Shown: piece after piece, positions 1-10,640 of the stretch
Numbering within the stretch: position 1 is the stretch's first letter
How the letters are laid out: each line of letters begins with the position of its first letter
NCBI RefSeq assembly: GCF_905147365.1
Contig: NC_056421.1
Location: 14,881,001-14,945,000 of the forward strand
DNA from: Aricia agestis
Lineage: Eukaryota; Arthropoda; Insecta; Lepidoptera; Lycaenidae
Length of the DNA stretch: 64,000 bases
Direction of reading: 5' to 3'
Translations under genes and position numbers: made by a program
The notes under the pieces: generated by a model
Seen by the model: only the letters and a program-made list of their open reading frames with translations
What the model was told of the DNA's origin: nothing
Databases searched by the model: none

Positions 1-87
1 CCCGAAATATGTAACACTGATTGGGGCCGAACCTCGAGAAATGCCTTTTATGAAAATCTGTCATACACTGACGTTGCATAAAACCTA

Positions 88-473
88 AATGGCCTCTCAA
101 ACCACCAGAATTCCACTAAATAACGTAAAGGCCACAACAACCGTTATACGTGGGAGAGCCATGCTTCGGCACGAATGGGCCGGCTCGACCGGAGAAATAC
201 CACGTTCTCACAGAAAACCGGCGTGAAACAGCGCTTGCGCTGTGTTGCGCCGAGTGAGTGAGTTTACCGGAGGCCCAATTCCCTTCCCTATCCTCCCCTA
301 TTCCCTTCCCTTCCCATCCCTACCCTCCCCTATTACCCTATTCTCTCCTAAAAGGCCGGCAACGCACCTGCAGCTCTTCTGATGCTGCGAGTGTCCATGG
401 GCGACGGAAGTTGCTTTCCATCAGGTGACCCGTTTGCTCGTTTGCCCCCTTCTTTCATTAAAAAAAAAAAAAC
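88..473 (+). mobile_element. SINE-like interspersed repeat with pyrimidine tract and poly(A), copy 1
   Basis: Body starts near 149 (gtgggagagccatgcttcgg), contains a CCCTACCCTATTCCC-type pyrimidine tract at about 280-345 and a conserved 3' part (ggccggcaacgcacctgcag), and ends in a poly(A) run at 461-472. Further copies are at 14561-14706, 15107-15340, 19565-19970 and 44391-44720. The 60 bp before the body (taaaacctaaatggcctctc onward) are shared only with the copy at 19565, so those two derive from one longer source. The class (SINE or 3' end of a LINE) is not settled by what is visible. Confidence 0.75.
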
Positions 474-1002
474 CCGAATTTACATTGCAGTTAAAATAAT
501 AGTGTCATGAAATAAACAATATTATAATCAACGCCTTGGCTTAGTCGAGATCAAACCTTTATTCTTAGATGCAAAACGTTATAGTACAGAATATGTTATA
601 AAGTTTTTTTTATTGTCTATTGTAGCTATTTTAAAAAAATCAATTTTTTATTTATTATAAAATGTCTCATGTTTTCCATGATAGCTTTGTAGGCTGCTTT
701 CATAGCATCTTTATTTTTATATTAGGGGTGTTTTGGATCTCAAAGACAGTCGTTACGCTGGTATTCGTTAATGAATGAGTTTACCATTTTGGCGCGTAAA
801 TACGCGTCACGTCAGCAGCAGGGCAGACGCTCTGCTGACGTGATGTGCGACGTGAAAGGAAAGTAGTGTCACTTTCGCAACTCGAAAGTGAAAGTGCGTG
901 ACATAATTTTCTACAAAAAATGTATACTTAAACATAATTAATGTCACAAAACCAATGCACTCATTATAAAACTATAAATCATGGGTGACACTGGTGAACT
1001 TA
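474..1002. other. AT-rich stretch without gene
   Basis: Inside the eag gene span (intron or beyond exon 3). No coding similarity. A short inverted repeat (cacgtcagcag at 808-818 and its complement at 832-842) is the only structure I see. Confidence 0.5.
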
Positions 1003-1174
1003 TATTATATAAAATTCTTGTGTCACAATGTTCGTTCCCGTACTCCTCCGAAACGGCTTGACCGATTCTCATGAAATTTTGTGAGCATATTGAGTAGGTC
1101 TGAAAATCTGCCAACATCTATTTTTCATAAAAAAATTATTTATATGGCAAAACAACGTTTGCCGGGACAGCTAG
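1003..1174 (+). mobile_element. Helitron-like repeat ending in CTAG|T
   Basis: Ends gccgggacagCTAG followed by T at 1171-1174, the Helitron-type 3' end (CTRR, inserted before T). The interior has the common lepidopteran phrase 'cttgaccgattctcatgaaattttg'. A relative in the opposite orientation is at 60754-61060. No hairpin or coding capacity is seen, so non-autonomous. Confidence 0.5.
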
Positions 1175-1366
1175 TAATGTCATAAAACAAGTTTCGCAAC
1201 GTCAATTCGGCTTTACATACGAGTACCTACGACCATAAGGCCTGAGCGGTGAGCTTACTTAAAAATACTTGAAAAATCTAAAGAATGGTGGGCGAACCGC
1301 ACGATAGGGTTACAAGTTATATTATGTTATAAGCTCGGCTGGGTAGTCGGTTGTGATCGGTAATAC

Positions 1367-1502
1367 TGGCCTCCTTTGGGGTCGTCGGCGTCGATGGGCT
1401 GCTTGAGCGCGGTGATGTCGCGGAACGTCAGCAGGAACAGCACCACCAGCTCGCGCTCGTTGCGGATCGGCGCCACGTGCACCAGCAGCCATAGCGGCGT
1501 GC
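1367..1502 (-). CDS. eag: eag potassium channel, coding exon 3 (PAS domain, last part); gene continues past left edge
   Basis: Completes the PAS domain: TPLWLLVHVAPIRNEREL, then VVLFLLTFRDITALKQPI, nearly the Drosophila Eag sequence. The acceptor is ggttccag above 1502. Joining exon 2 directly gives KKN-RTPLW, the arrangement of vertebrate KCNH1. The Drosophila form I recall has extra residues between KKN and TPLW. The 3' boundary is less sure: the only GT near the expected end (after KGG) is a weak GTATTA site, so 1367 is approximate. Everything downstream (S1-S6, pore, C-terminal cyclic-nucleotide-binding homology domain) must lie left of position 1; nothing in 1-1366 resembles it. Confidence 0.88.
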
Positions 1503-1904
1503 CTGGAACCACAGTCACACCTCTTAGGTGAGAAGGTACGATGATTTCAACTTAAACGATACCGAATACTATTTCGAAATGTGAATGTAACGTGGAGCTG
1601 TAGAGTATCAGGATTCAGGTGACATGACGATGCCCGATTGCCCGGGTCGCTCGTCGACGTTTACGACCGCGACCTATAGGATACGATGCCGGGACATGTT
1701 CGCCCTAATTAAACCGATAAAAAACAACGCTCCCCGCGGTGCGGTTACATCGTTTCGAGGCCAGGTTCACCTAAAACATTTCCATTATTTTGTACCACAG
1801 CTTCTTATCTATCTATTGACTATATTAAAAAATGCAACGGACGGTTTTAACATCGGCTTAACGTTACCGTGTCGCCTTTCAGGCGGACAGCTAGCAGCTC
1901 AAAT

Positions 1905-2436
1905 TCATCTATATCAGCTATACATATTATAAAACAAAGTAGCTTTTTTTCCCTCATGTCCCTTTGTTCCCTTTAATCTTTAAAACTACGCAACGGATTT
2001 TGATGATTATTTCAGTGTTAGATAGCCCATTTATCGCAGAAGGCTATAGTATATATTTTATTACGCTAAGACTAATAGGAGCAAAGAAATAGAGGAAAAT
2101 GTGGAAAAAACGGGGAAAATTATTTGAAAGGGCTAACTTGAACGCGCTAATCTCAGGAACTACTGATTTGAAAAAAAAATTCAGTGTAAGATAGCCCATT
2201 TATTGAGGAAGGCTATAGGCTAGGCTGTATTTTATCACGCTAAGACTAATAGGAGAATGTGGAAAAAATGGGGGAAATTATTTTAAGGGGCTTATCTCGC
2301 GAACTACTGGAGCAATTTTTATGTTATTTGGCACAGATAAGAAGTAGACCACGTGAAGGATCATAGGCTATCGATTTTGATCATTTTATCAGTGGCTATA
2401 TATTTTGTACCCGTGTGACGCCGGGGCGGGTCGCTA
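1905..2436 (+). mobile_element. Helitron-like repeat with internal duplication, ending CTAG|T
   Basis: Contains two diverged tandem copies of one segment (ttcagtgttagatagcccat near 2012 and ttcagtgtaagatagcccat near 2182, each followed by ggctata and cgctaagactaataggag). Ends ggcgggtcgCTAG|T at 2433-2436. The same family in reverse is at 36418-36683. It lies in the eag intron between exons 2 and 3. Confidence 0.55.
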
Positions 2437-2561
2437 GTTCACCTATAATATTAAGTTACTCCGTCACGAAAGAGAGTAGATACAATGGATATAAGGAGCA
2501 AACGAGTAAAGTCGGGAGACGAGCGCGTGTAGCGGTGTGTACGAGTACGGTGTATACTCAC

Positions 2562-2795
2562 GGTTCTTCTTGTAGAGCAGGATCTCGAAGTGGTCGGCGA
2601 GGTGGTGGTCGAGCGCGCGGTCGACGCGCTCCACGGCCTCCTTCTCGGTGAGCTCGCCGAACATCCAGGCGCACCGGCACGACTTCTGCATCACCTCGGC
2701 GCGGTTGTAGCCCGACATCTTGCAGAACGTCTCGTTGCAGTACACGATCGGGTAGTCCACGATCTGCGCGTTCGCCAGCAGGAAGCTGCTATCTG
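2562..2795 (-). CDS. eag: eag potassium channel, coding exon 2 (PAS domain, first part)
   Basis: Encodes most of the N-terminal PAS domain of the Eag channel, which in this family docks on the C-terminal cyclic-nucleotide-binding homology domain and tunes gating. Recognisable segments are DSSFLLANAQIVDYPIVYCN, SGYNRAEVMQKS and FEILLYKKN. The acceptor is ttgcag just above 2795 and the donor is GTGAGTATAC just below 2562. The length of 234 bp keeps the one-base phase. The exon is far more GC-rich than the introns around it. One difference from Drosophila: the stretch after QKSCR reads CAWMFGELTEKEAVERV and is slightly shorter. The intron to exon 1 is about 3.35 kb and the intron to exon 3 about 1.06 kb. 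Confidence 0.93.
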
Positions 2796-4860
2796 CTGCA
2801 ACACCCACACACGGCGTCGTTATCCGACGAACGGAAAGTTTGTTTTCTAAAAGCTCGCCTTAAGAGGAGTCCACACCGCCCTTTTTTCCATACAAACGTT
2901 GTCCCCTGTTTCTTCCCTGGATAATGCTAGTAGAGTTATAATTTTTTTCCTGAATATCTACGGCCACTAATACAATGTCCCTATGTTTTCCTTTTTTTCA
3001 TGATTTAATTATTAAATAAGATATGAACGTTCAAAAACCCAAAAAAAATGGCCAGATTTTCCGCTGTGTTCAAACATCCAGAAAACAGATTTGGCTAGAT
3101 TATACAAAAAAAAAAAAAACATAGGAACACAGCTCATGCCTTTCTTTAATCGTTTATTAAAAAAATACTTAAATCGGTTAAGTTTTGGAGAAGGAATCAT
3201 GGGACAACGAATCGTTGATTTTCTGCAGTTGTCTCTATTGCGTTCTGCGGTATAGGCTTGAGGTAAGGCAGACAGCTATAGATATTACACGTACTTTTTT
3301 TTTCATTTCTCTAGCCCCTGGTGTATCCTCTTAATCTAAGTATGTAACGTTCTTCGGGCAGCGACAGCTGCACGATGCTGTATAACATGCTACCGTTTTA
3401 TACGTACTTAAGTAAGTTTTGTATACGTTCCTGAGAAAATTTGGTTTTAATTCGGATGAGAAAGTCTCGACTACTTATTTAAAACCTGAGGAGCTTACCT
3501 ATCCAGCTTACCTGTCTATAACGATATAAAAGTTAAAACAGGCAATACATTAGACGTTACTCTCGTTTATATTGTGTATCTCCGGGCCGTGTGCCGCGAG
3601 CCGCGGCCGCTAATCCCGGGATCAGGGTATTCGGCGATATGTTACAATAGCATATTATACTTATTTTTAAATCCCTAATTCATCCGCACCAAAGCGTTTA
3701 ATCTGTGAATGAGTTAGGGGGGGTAGAGCCCTGGAAGGTACCGTAGTGTCGTTATGAACGTTTTTAAGCCCGTTGCGACAATTTACAGCCTTACGTGTAT
3801 CCTACAATTTGCATTGAATTATTTTTTACGGCGTAACTACTTAATTTAATAAAAAAACAACACTGATCTAAAATTTTGGTACAAAATTATTGAGTGCCGC
3901 CTCGAGCCCCGGATCAGGCGATAAATATTGCAGGTGGTTAATTTGCTTGCCAAAGACAGCGGCTCCCGCGAGATGTTCAAACGAAAAAAGTCTAGGAAAT
4001 TGGAGCGATTCGGTTGATCGATATTGATCATTAGCGGGCTCCAGGTAGAGTTTTAACTTTTAGGTTTCTTTCCATTCCATCAATTCCATCTCGATGACGG
4101 GCTGATTCGGTGTCCTACTACGTGCTTTCCTATCCTTTTAACTGCACATACATGCATATAAAACGTTATAATATGATGTCGCTTGCAAAGTTAAAAAAAC
4201 TTTTTTGTAACAGCCCAACCCACGTGACGACCTACAATTTTATAAAAATAATATTATTTACAAACTTTGTCTTTTCCTTTGGTTTGGAGCAGAGTATGTA
4301 CATTATTATTTAATTAATTATTTATTTATTACACTTCTTGCACATAAGGCATTTTCTACCAGTCCACCGTTGGGTGGTAACAGAGACAAAACTAACATCA
4401 CAGGTGCTTTCTGTGTAGAAAAAAAATGAAAACATTCAGATAAAACATGATAAAATAATTATGTATCGTTTAATCGGGAGTTTCGAGTCGGCTAATGAAA
4501 TGTTAAATCGGCAGACGGTAAGATGTAGAAGAGGGAGTCGACGCGTACCGGCCCGGTGCATCAAACATTCAGGCGCGCGCCTCATTTATTATTTGGAGGA
4601 GTTTGCGTTCCAGAGCTCCCTTCTCTGCATATCAATACGTTCTCCTGCAGCCCGGCCCCGACTCACGTCAACGATGTAGCAGCCGATGTAGTGACCAGTG
4701 TGCCAACACTGCCAACAGTAGTCAGCACCTACGCATCCGTCGAAGACACCAGACTATAGGGACAGGCCGGCTGCTGTCGCGTCGCGCTCGAGCCGTCAGA
4801 GTGATCAGACTATACACCTCGGACGCTCATCCTAAATCAGCCCTACGCATATAATATAAT
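2796..4860. other. eag intron sequence, no gene seen
   Basis: AT-rich intron DNA with old repeat fragments (for example the 2870-2990 stretch ending near ctatgttttcc) and a small GC patch at 3590-3620. No exon-like conserved peptide was recognised on either strand. Confidence 0.45.
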
Positions 4861-4862
4861 AT

Positions 4863-5190
4863 CCCACCAAAAACATACCTGTTAAAATGGGGCCAAGTTC
4901 GTATCGGCTAATTTTTGGCCTAAAAAAAAGAGTTGAAATCCAAACCATTGTCAAGTTCAGATGCAGTTCATCGATCGTAATCATCTTCATCGACAGCCTG
5001 ATCCATAATACTTCTAATTTGAACTTGGCAGGTTAATTTAATTATATAAATATTACCGTTTTTTTTTCTTTGTGGGAATGCGTTTACGCATCCCCGAGGC
5101 CTGGGGAGGACCACCGAGGTAACTATTATTATAAAATTAATCAAGTGTTACGTATGGCACGAAAACCTGCCAAGTTCAAATTTAGAAGTA
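4863..5190. mobile_element. degenerate inverted-repeat elements (MITE remnants)
   Basis: Begins with cccaccaaaaacat, the same terminus as the large inverted-repeat element at 10053-10780. A second inverted pair is cttctaatttgaacttggcagg (about 5011) against cctgccaagttcaaatttagaag (about 5167). Boundaries and class are uncertain. Confidence 0.35.
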
Positions 5191-5287
5191 CACTATTTTA
5201 TACCCCCCCCCCCCCCCTCTCCTTCTCCCACCCTCCTCATCGTATTCTCGTTGTATCACTGCACTGGTACATAAGAATTTTTATCTA

Positions 5288-5706
5288 AAGTTCGTAGATG
5301 AGCCGACTCACGTTTCTTAACACACACATTTCTTACTTAAATGTCTTAACTTTTTGTTAATCTACATAATATAACACACGACCTGTGTGCCAAATTTGAT
5401 AACGCTAGGACAATTATTGGAAGTGGCCTCTGAAGTTCGTAGATGAACCGACTCACGCTTGACCGATTTCTTAAATTTCTCAATTTTTTGTTAATCTACA
5501 TATAACACACGACCTCTGTGCCAAATTTCATAACGCTAGGACAATTGGAAGTGGCCTCTGAAGTTCGTAGATGAACCGAATCACGCTAGACCGATTTCTT
5601 AAATAAATTTCTTAAATTTCTCATTTTTTTGTTAATCTACACAGTCATAACACACGACCGGTGTGCCAAATTTCATAACGCTAGGACAAATTGGAAGTGG
5701 TCTCGA
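5288..5706 (+). repeat. minisatellite, three units of about 128-145 bp
   Basis: Three head-to-tail units starting at 5288, 5433 and 5561, each opening with aagttcgtagatgarccga and closing with cgctaggacaatt..ggaagtgg. Units differ by small indels (the first has an extra cacacacatttcttac-like part, the third a duplicated 'cttaaat'). No coding frame runs through. It lies in the first eag intron. Confidence 0.85.
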
Positions 5707-6147
5707 GGTTCTTATTACCGGTCAGTGAGTGAGTGAGTGCCAGAATTAGCTGTTTTTACATGAGCATATTTCAGGATCTACCGAAGCTATACGGTCTATG
5801 AAATTGAGTATACTGTTTAAGCATTAGTATATAATTACGTAGGTTTCATTTTTGTTTGCACTTGCAATAGACACTGAGCAAAAGTGCGTCGAAAGTGTTC
5901 ATGTCTAGATAAATAGTGCACGGCATGCGCGCGGCCTGCTGGGACTTGGCCTGCGCAGCGCTTGGATCAAATGCGACTGATGTGCAATAGTATTTATTTA
6001 TTGCACGATAAGCGAGATTTAAGTCTGACTTAAATCTCGTTTACCGTACCGCGGTAATAACTAATACCGCCTTTAAATTGCATGTTTGAATTAGTCTTTT
6101 TGTTTACATAATTATAAAATGAAGCGTGTACAGAGGGTTATACTGAC

Positions 6148-6226
6148 GTTGCGAGGAGGAGCGGCGGATGATGTTCTCCAGGAAGGTGTTCTGTGGGGCC
6201 ACGAGCCCCCGGCGGCCGCCCGGCAT
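6148..6226 (-). CDS. eag: eag potassium channel, coding exon 1 (start codon and N-terminal cap)
   Basis: First coding exon of an ether-a-go-go (KCNH/Kv10-type) voltage-gated K+ channel, a plasma-membrane protein of excitable cells. The minus strand reads ATG at 6226 and gives MPGGRRGLVAPQNTFLEN followed by IIRRSSSQ, nearly identical to the Drosophila Eag N-terminus, the amphipathic cap that sits on the PAS domain. The exon carries 26 codons plus one base and ends at a GTCAGT donor. The spare C joins the acceptor of the next exon in phase to make a Pro codon, giving SSQ-PDSSFLL as in other Eag proteins. A possible splice acceptor (gtgttgcag) ends near 6280, so the exon probably has a short 5' UTR and a further non-coding exon upstream. 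Start and donor are chosen from family similarity. Confidence 0.9.
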
Positions 6227-6829
6227 GCCCCCGCCGTCACGTCACGCGCGCCCGCAACACGCCACAACACGCCGCCCACCTGCAACACGACACCGTCGCT
6301 CGTCACTCTCCTGTCAAGACCGATGAGCGCTAGCACATCGAATATGGCAAAAGGTTAAAGCTATTAGTGGGCACCCGGCAGCGCAGCGGCTTAAGCCGAC
6401 AATAATAACATAAGTAAATTGAGGTAGTAAACCATTGGCTCGACGCTCGACGAACCCAGCGTACGACAATATTATATTAACTACTCGTCGAACTAACTAA
6501 TAATAATAATCAGCCAGACGAGTACCCGTTACTATCACCGACCCAAAAGTCGAGGGAAATGTCACCGGGTCATCCAGCTCTAATGGAGTAGAGAATGGAT
6601 AATCAACTACTCATCAGAAAGTAGAGGGAAAAGAGAGACCGAGGGGTAGAGGTAGGATACTCGGACGACGACGTTTGGGACTCTCGATTCGCTGAAGATA
6701 ATAATGTTTGTAGAATGTAGAGTCTACTTTGATATTTTGATACGAGACTCGAGAGCTAATCAGCATAGCGAAGTGCTCTCCGGCAGGCGGCGGAGTGGCA
6801 ACGGAGCTCTCGTCTCGCGGCTCGAGTGG

Positions 6830-6970
6830 CCATCGCCGCCTTGACACGGCAGCCGGCGCCACTCGCCTCCGACGAGCGGGCGCGATAAGTAGCGCTCTAC
6901 GGGCCGAGCATTAGCTGCTGGCGGGCCACGGGCGCCCCCCGCGGCCCGCCCTCGCGGACATCGATTACCT
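6830..6970. promoter_or_regulatory. short GC-rich block upstream of eag exon 1
   Basis: About 140 bp of GC-rich sequence (many GCCGGCG- and GGGCGC-type words) 0.6 kb upstream of the eag start codon, bordered by AT-rich DNA. It could be an alternative promoter or 5' UTR exon of eag. No open frame in it looks like protein. Evidence is composition and position only. Confidence 0.25.
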
Positions 6971-7230
6971 ATTGTTAGCGTGCACGCCACCACGGTCCGC
7001 GACACATTTTACTTTTGTTTCGTACCTCGACTGCTCGATTTTGAATTATGTAGATTAGAATTCGGCGATTCGCCGCAGAGTCCAACTCCAGTCCTGAAAG
7101 TCCTTTAAGACTAGTAAAACGGCTCCTTTTCTGACCTATTTGTGTTACTTTTGTATAAAATAGGGAAACTATAAACTAACTGAATGTAGGAAGTTTATAA
7201 AGTTTATTGTTATCTTTATTTAAGTGACTA

Positions 7231-7687
7231 AGGGCCTGTTTCACTACTTCCTGATAAGTACCGAATAGGCTATCCACAACTTTTCTAACAGATATTCCAG
7301 TTACCAGTATCAGTCGAGTCGAGTTGTGGATAGCCTAGACCGGGGGTCACCAAATGACGGACCGCGGTCCGCATCCGGACCGCCGACCCATTGTGTGCGG
7401 ACCGAGCATTTTCAAAGATTATAACTTCGTTTAAAATAAACTTCGGTCTCGATGAACATCTCCAGGATTAAAATCCAATAGCTTACACCAATTTCACTCC
7501 TAACATCAGAGAGATAATTAGCTACAAAAATTGACACTTTTTTCATTGATTTGTAAACTTTTGCATAATATTTTTTTTAATGTGTGGACCGCGAAGCTCA
7601 TTTTATTTCTTAAAATGAACCCCGAGCGAAACTAACTGGTGACCCCTGGCCTAGACAATATTATCAGGAAGTGGTGAAACAGCCCCT
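7231..7687. mobile_element. TAA-flanked MITE (Harbinger-type by target site), interrupted by a hAT MITE
   Basis: Ends are inverted: gggcctgtttcactacttcc at the left and the complement ggaagtggtgaaacagcccc at the right, continuing through ctgataa. TAA lies on both sides (gacTAA and TAAttc), as in PIF/Harbinger elements. A second inverted pair (ggctatccacaact / agttgtggatagcc) lies in the left part. The right part is separated by the inserted element 7341-7648. Confidence 0.75.
7341..7648. mobile_element. hAT-type MITE with 8-bp target duplication
   Basis: Termini are C(g/a)GGGGTCACCA in inverted orientation (cgggggtcacca at left, tggtgacccctg at right). The flanks carry a perfect 8-bp direct repeat GCCTAGAC (7333-7340 and 7649-7656). 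Terminal sequence and 8-bp duplication are diagnostic of hAT transposons. At 308 bp with no ORF it is non-autonomous. Inner sequence has ggaccgcggtccgcatccgg near the left end. It is inserted in the MITE 7231-7687, so it is younger. Confidence 0.85.
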
Positions 7688-8014
7688 AATTCTAGTCTCT
7701 AGTTAACCATAGGCACTTACAAATACTCTACACTCTGCTAAAGTATGCTCTATAACCGGGTAGGTTACTAGTTACAACACATAATATGGCGCTATAGAGT
7801 CTATGTATTAACACTTTACCTATAAAAAGTAAATAGTTACAAATTGGCAGCCAAGCTGCTGGAATATTGACCACTTACCTAAGTTTAAATTCAACTAAAG
7901 TGTTTTTCAAATTCATTATTCGTAATCCTACTCGTAACCATTATATTACCTACCTACATTCATTATTCTAATTAAAGTGAGTTCTGCATAATTATTTGGT
8001 ACATCCGTTATATT

Positions 8015-8262
8015 ACTAGCTTTTGCTCGCGGCTTCGCTCGCGTGGAATTCGAAAATCGTGTACAATACGAATATTCTTGCAAATCTCCTTTAGAAACAT
8101 GATGTTTTTCCAAGACCAAAAGTAGCCTATGTTACTCTCCATCCTTTCAACTAAGTCGATGCCAAAAATCAAGTCAATTGGTTGCTTCGTTAAGCTACGA
8201 AGAAAGGACAAAAAAACAAACAAACAAAATACACTTTCGCATTTATAATATTAGTATGGATA
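8015..8262 (-). mobile_element. short Helitron-like element, minus strand
   Basis: On the minus strand it starts TCCATACTAATATTATAAAT after an A, near 8262, and ends agcaaaagCTAG before T, near 8015. This gives an A/T-flanked TC...CTAG insertion of about 250 bp, as for the lepidopteran non-autonomous Helitrons. No ORF. Confidence 0.65.
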
Positions 8263-9407
8263 GCTGTTTCCCGCGACTTCGTAGGCGTTAGCATAGTATA
8301 ATAACGGAAATGGATAATTCTCTCCTTTTTATGGTCCCTTACTCAAATGGTAAAAAACGGAACCCGATTACAAAGATATAATACCAGCCTGTCCGTCTGT
8401 CTATATCCAGGCAAAGCCTCCCTCATATTAATCAAATGACACTCGAAATCTGTATGTTTCAGATGTTTCACTATTAATTAATAACTTGGTTTGTTCCTAA
8501 GGAATAAGAATTAAAACTCAACACTAACGACGCAACATGTTTTTGCTTGGCAACATTACCAGGAGGGCGGGGGGTTAGGAGGGGGGGCGCAGCCCCCCCA
8601 TGTACCGGCCGGGGGCAAAGCCTCCCGCATGTTAATCAAAGTTTTGGCTTCTATAGCGATGTAGTAACAGCCCCCGTTTATTATTTTTTGGATATCTTTA
8701 ATGTACAGAATTGTCATTTACACAGTTTTATTATATGTATAGATATATAGATAATATTGTATACAGCTACTATACGAGCCACCGTTTAATAATAATCTGT
8801 ATGATTGCTAAGTTGTAGTTTGCAGGATGTCACGAGTTGCGCTGCCGCCTGCCGCCCACGTCGTAGGTCGTAGCATCACTAACGAATGACCCGACGCGAC
8901 TCGAGTCCTGACGCCTGAACTCCCGACTCCTGAGGTCAGACCTCCGAATTGCGATCGCTAACTTCAAAACATGTGTACCGCTCGCAGAAGGGTTATATAA
9001 TATACTCGTACTAAGAAAACAGCCGAATGCCGATCGTCCGATGAGTCGTGTGACTAGTATCCTGTATCAGTTTGGAAGAAAAAAATGTTAATAATATTTT
9101 AGTTTTTACTTTCCATGAAAAGTAAAAATATGTAGCCGAGCGTGCGTTCGCGTCGGAATTGGAACTTCGGAGCTCTTTGCGTGATCGAAAATCGTTTCAA
9201 GTCGAAACGGAAACTGTTCGCGGAGTACATAATATTTGAGTTTGGGATCGCGGGTCACCCCGCCGGTTGGGTAGTCGGCCGCTGCGGCCTGCGAGTGCTA
9301 CGTCATACGTATAACATGACCCAATCAACTAATAACGTAATTAAAACATGACGTGTTTTTAATTTAACGGTAATGCTAAAAATGACCACCTTCAAGTATG
9401 TTCAAGT

Positions 9408-9846
9408 ATTAAGAGCTCACCTGACTCAAAAAATCAAACATCGTCCTTCTTTTCTTCACACTCACGCCCGTCTTTCATATGCCAGGTGAAAAAGGACGGC
9501 GCGGAATCATCGCCGAGTTAGTTTTACTTGAATAAAAGACGAACTATATTGATTATAAAAAAAGTGTTTTGAGCAAATTTAGGTTTTATCAATACCTTTT
9601 TAGATATTAAAAAATATTAAAGAAAAGACAGAAAACTTCGAAGATCCAAGCAAAAATGTGTCTAAAACAAGGTTTTTTGTAAAAAAGAAACTATCGAGCA
9701 TTTTTTGAGTAATCGTGTTTCGTCTTGAGCATTTAATCTTTAAGAACTGAAGTTACTTGTGTCAAAAAATCAGTTTTCTAGACCTTACAGATTTTGAGAT
9801 CTAGGTTAATGTATGTAGTCAAGTTAGGGTCATATGGGCTCTTAAA
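9408..9846. mobile_element. TTAAGAGC-ended element, copy 1
   Basis: About 440-bp repeat with imperfect inverted ends TTAAGAGCtCAccTGAC and its counterpart gtcatatgggctcttaa. Two more copies lie at about 41787-41990 (truncated) and 42664-43096. It contains the stretch cgcccgtctttcatatgcc and ggacggcgcggaatcatcgc. Family unknown to me; TTAA at the tips recalls piggyBac target sites, but the TIR does not start CCC. Confidence 0.5.
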
Positions 9847-10191
9847 GCTTAAGAGTCAATTATATATGAATATCATAGTCGACTCAGAACTCAAAAGTAT
9901 TTACGTAACGTCGTCCACCTTTAGAACTAACGAATTACGAAGCCTCAAAGAAAAAATATAAAGGAGATAAAGAATGAGTGCTAAGCTAAGTACAGAAAAG
10001 TTATAACGTGACCTGAAAAGAAAAGAAAAAAACCTACAAAAAAGAAATTAAATCCCACCAAAAACATGAAATGTAAAAGGAGCCAAGAAAAATATTGCAT
10101 AGCTATTCAATACTTCGGTCGTAAAAAGTTTTCAGATCACATTCAAGCCAAGCCATCAACTTATTTTGTTATTTAAATCAACATTCAGTAA

Positions 10192-10453
10192 AGGTATCAA
10201 TAGATTTCTTATTTTATAATTATTATAGTGGCTTGGCAATGAGCACTAGAGCCAGCTAGAGCAGAGAATCAGGGACCAATTGAATTTATTGGGTACCATC
10301 GGCAAACATGCGTCGTTAACTCGTTACATACTAAAAGTTAAAACACTTTACGCTTGCTGTTTAAGTATGAAATCCTCCAAATATGCAGTTTTATATTTGC
10401 TTATTGCCAAGCCACTATAATAATTATAAAATAAAGAAATCTATTGATACCTT
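10192..10453. mobile_element. TA-flanked MITE nested in the 10053-10780 element
   Basis: Inverted ends of about 50 bp: aaggtatcaatagatttctt at left and aagaaatctattgatacctt at right. TA on both sides at the junction with the host (cagTA | TActg). This fits a Tc1/mariner-type MITE. The middle (about 10250-10400) is unique. Confidence 0.75.
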
Positions 10454-10455
10454 TA

Positions 10456-10640
10456 GGGTCCCCGCAGACTTACAATTTAAAGTCGGTCGACTATTGTACA
10501 AACCACAGAAATAGATCAAGATAGAAGCTCCATGTCGCTCCAATTTGTATGAACACGAGCGTATGGCACTTCTATCTTGATCTATTTCTGTGGTTTGTAC
10601 GATAGTCGGCCAACTTTAAATTGTAAGTCTGCGGGGACCC
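10456..10640. mobile_element. hairpin MITE at the edge of the previous element
   Basis: 185-bp near-palindrome: gggtccccgcagacttacaa at left and the complement ttgtaagtctgcggggaccc at right, arms about 75 bp. Flanked by TTA on both sides (cctTTA | TTActg), suggesting a 3-bp target duplication. No ORF. Confidence 0.8.

Noticed and set aside
280..345. Telomere-like CCCTA repeats (also 19765-19850 and reverse copies)
   Set aside because: Irregular pyrimidine tract inside a SINE-like repeat; insect telomeres are TTAGG, and the tract varies in unit.
5288..5706. CRISPR-like array
   Set aside because: Whole units repeat without unique spacers; eukaryotic minisatellite.
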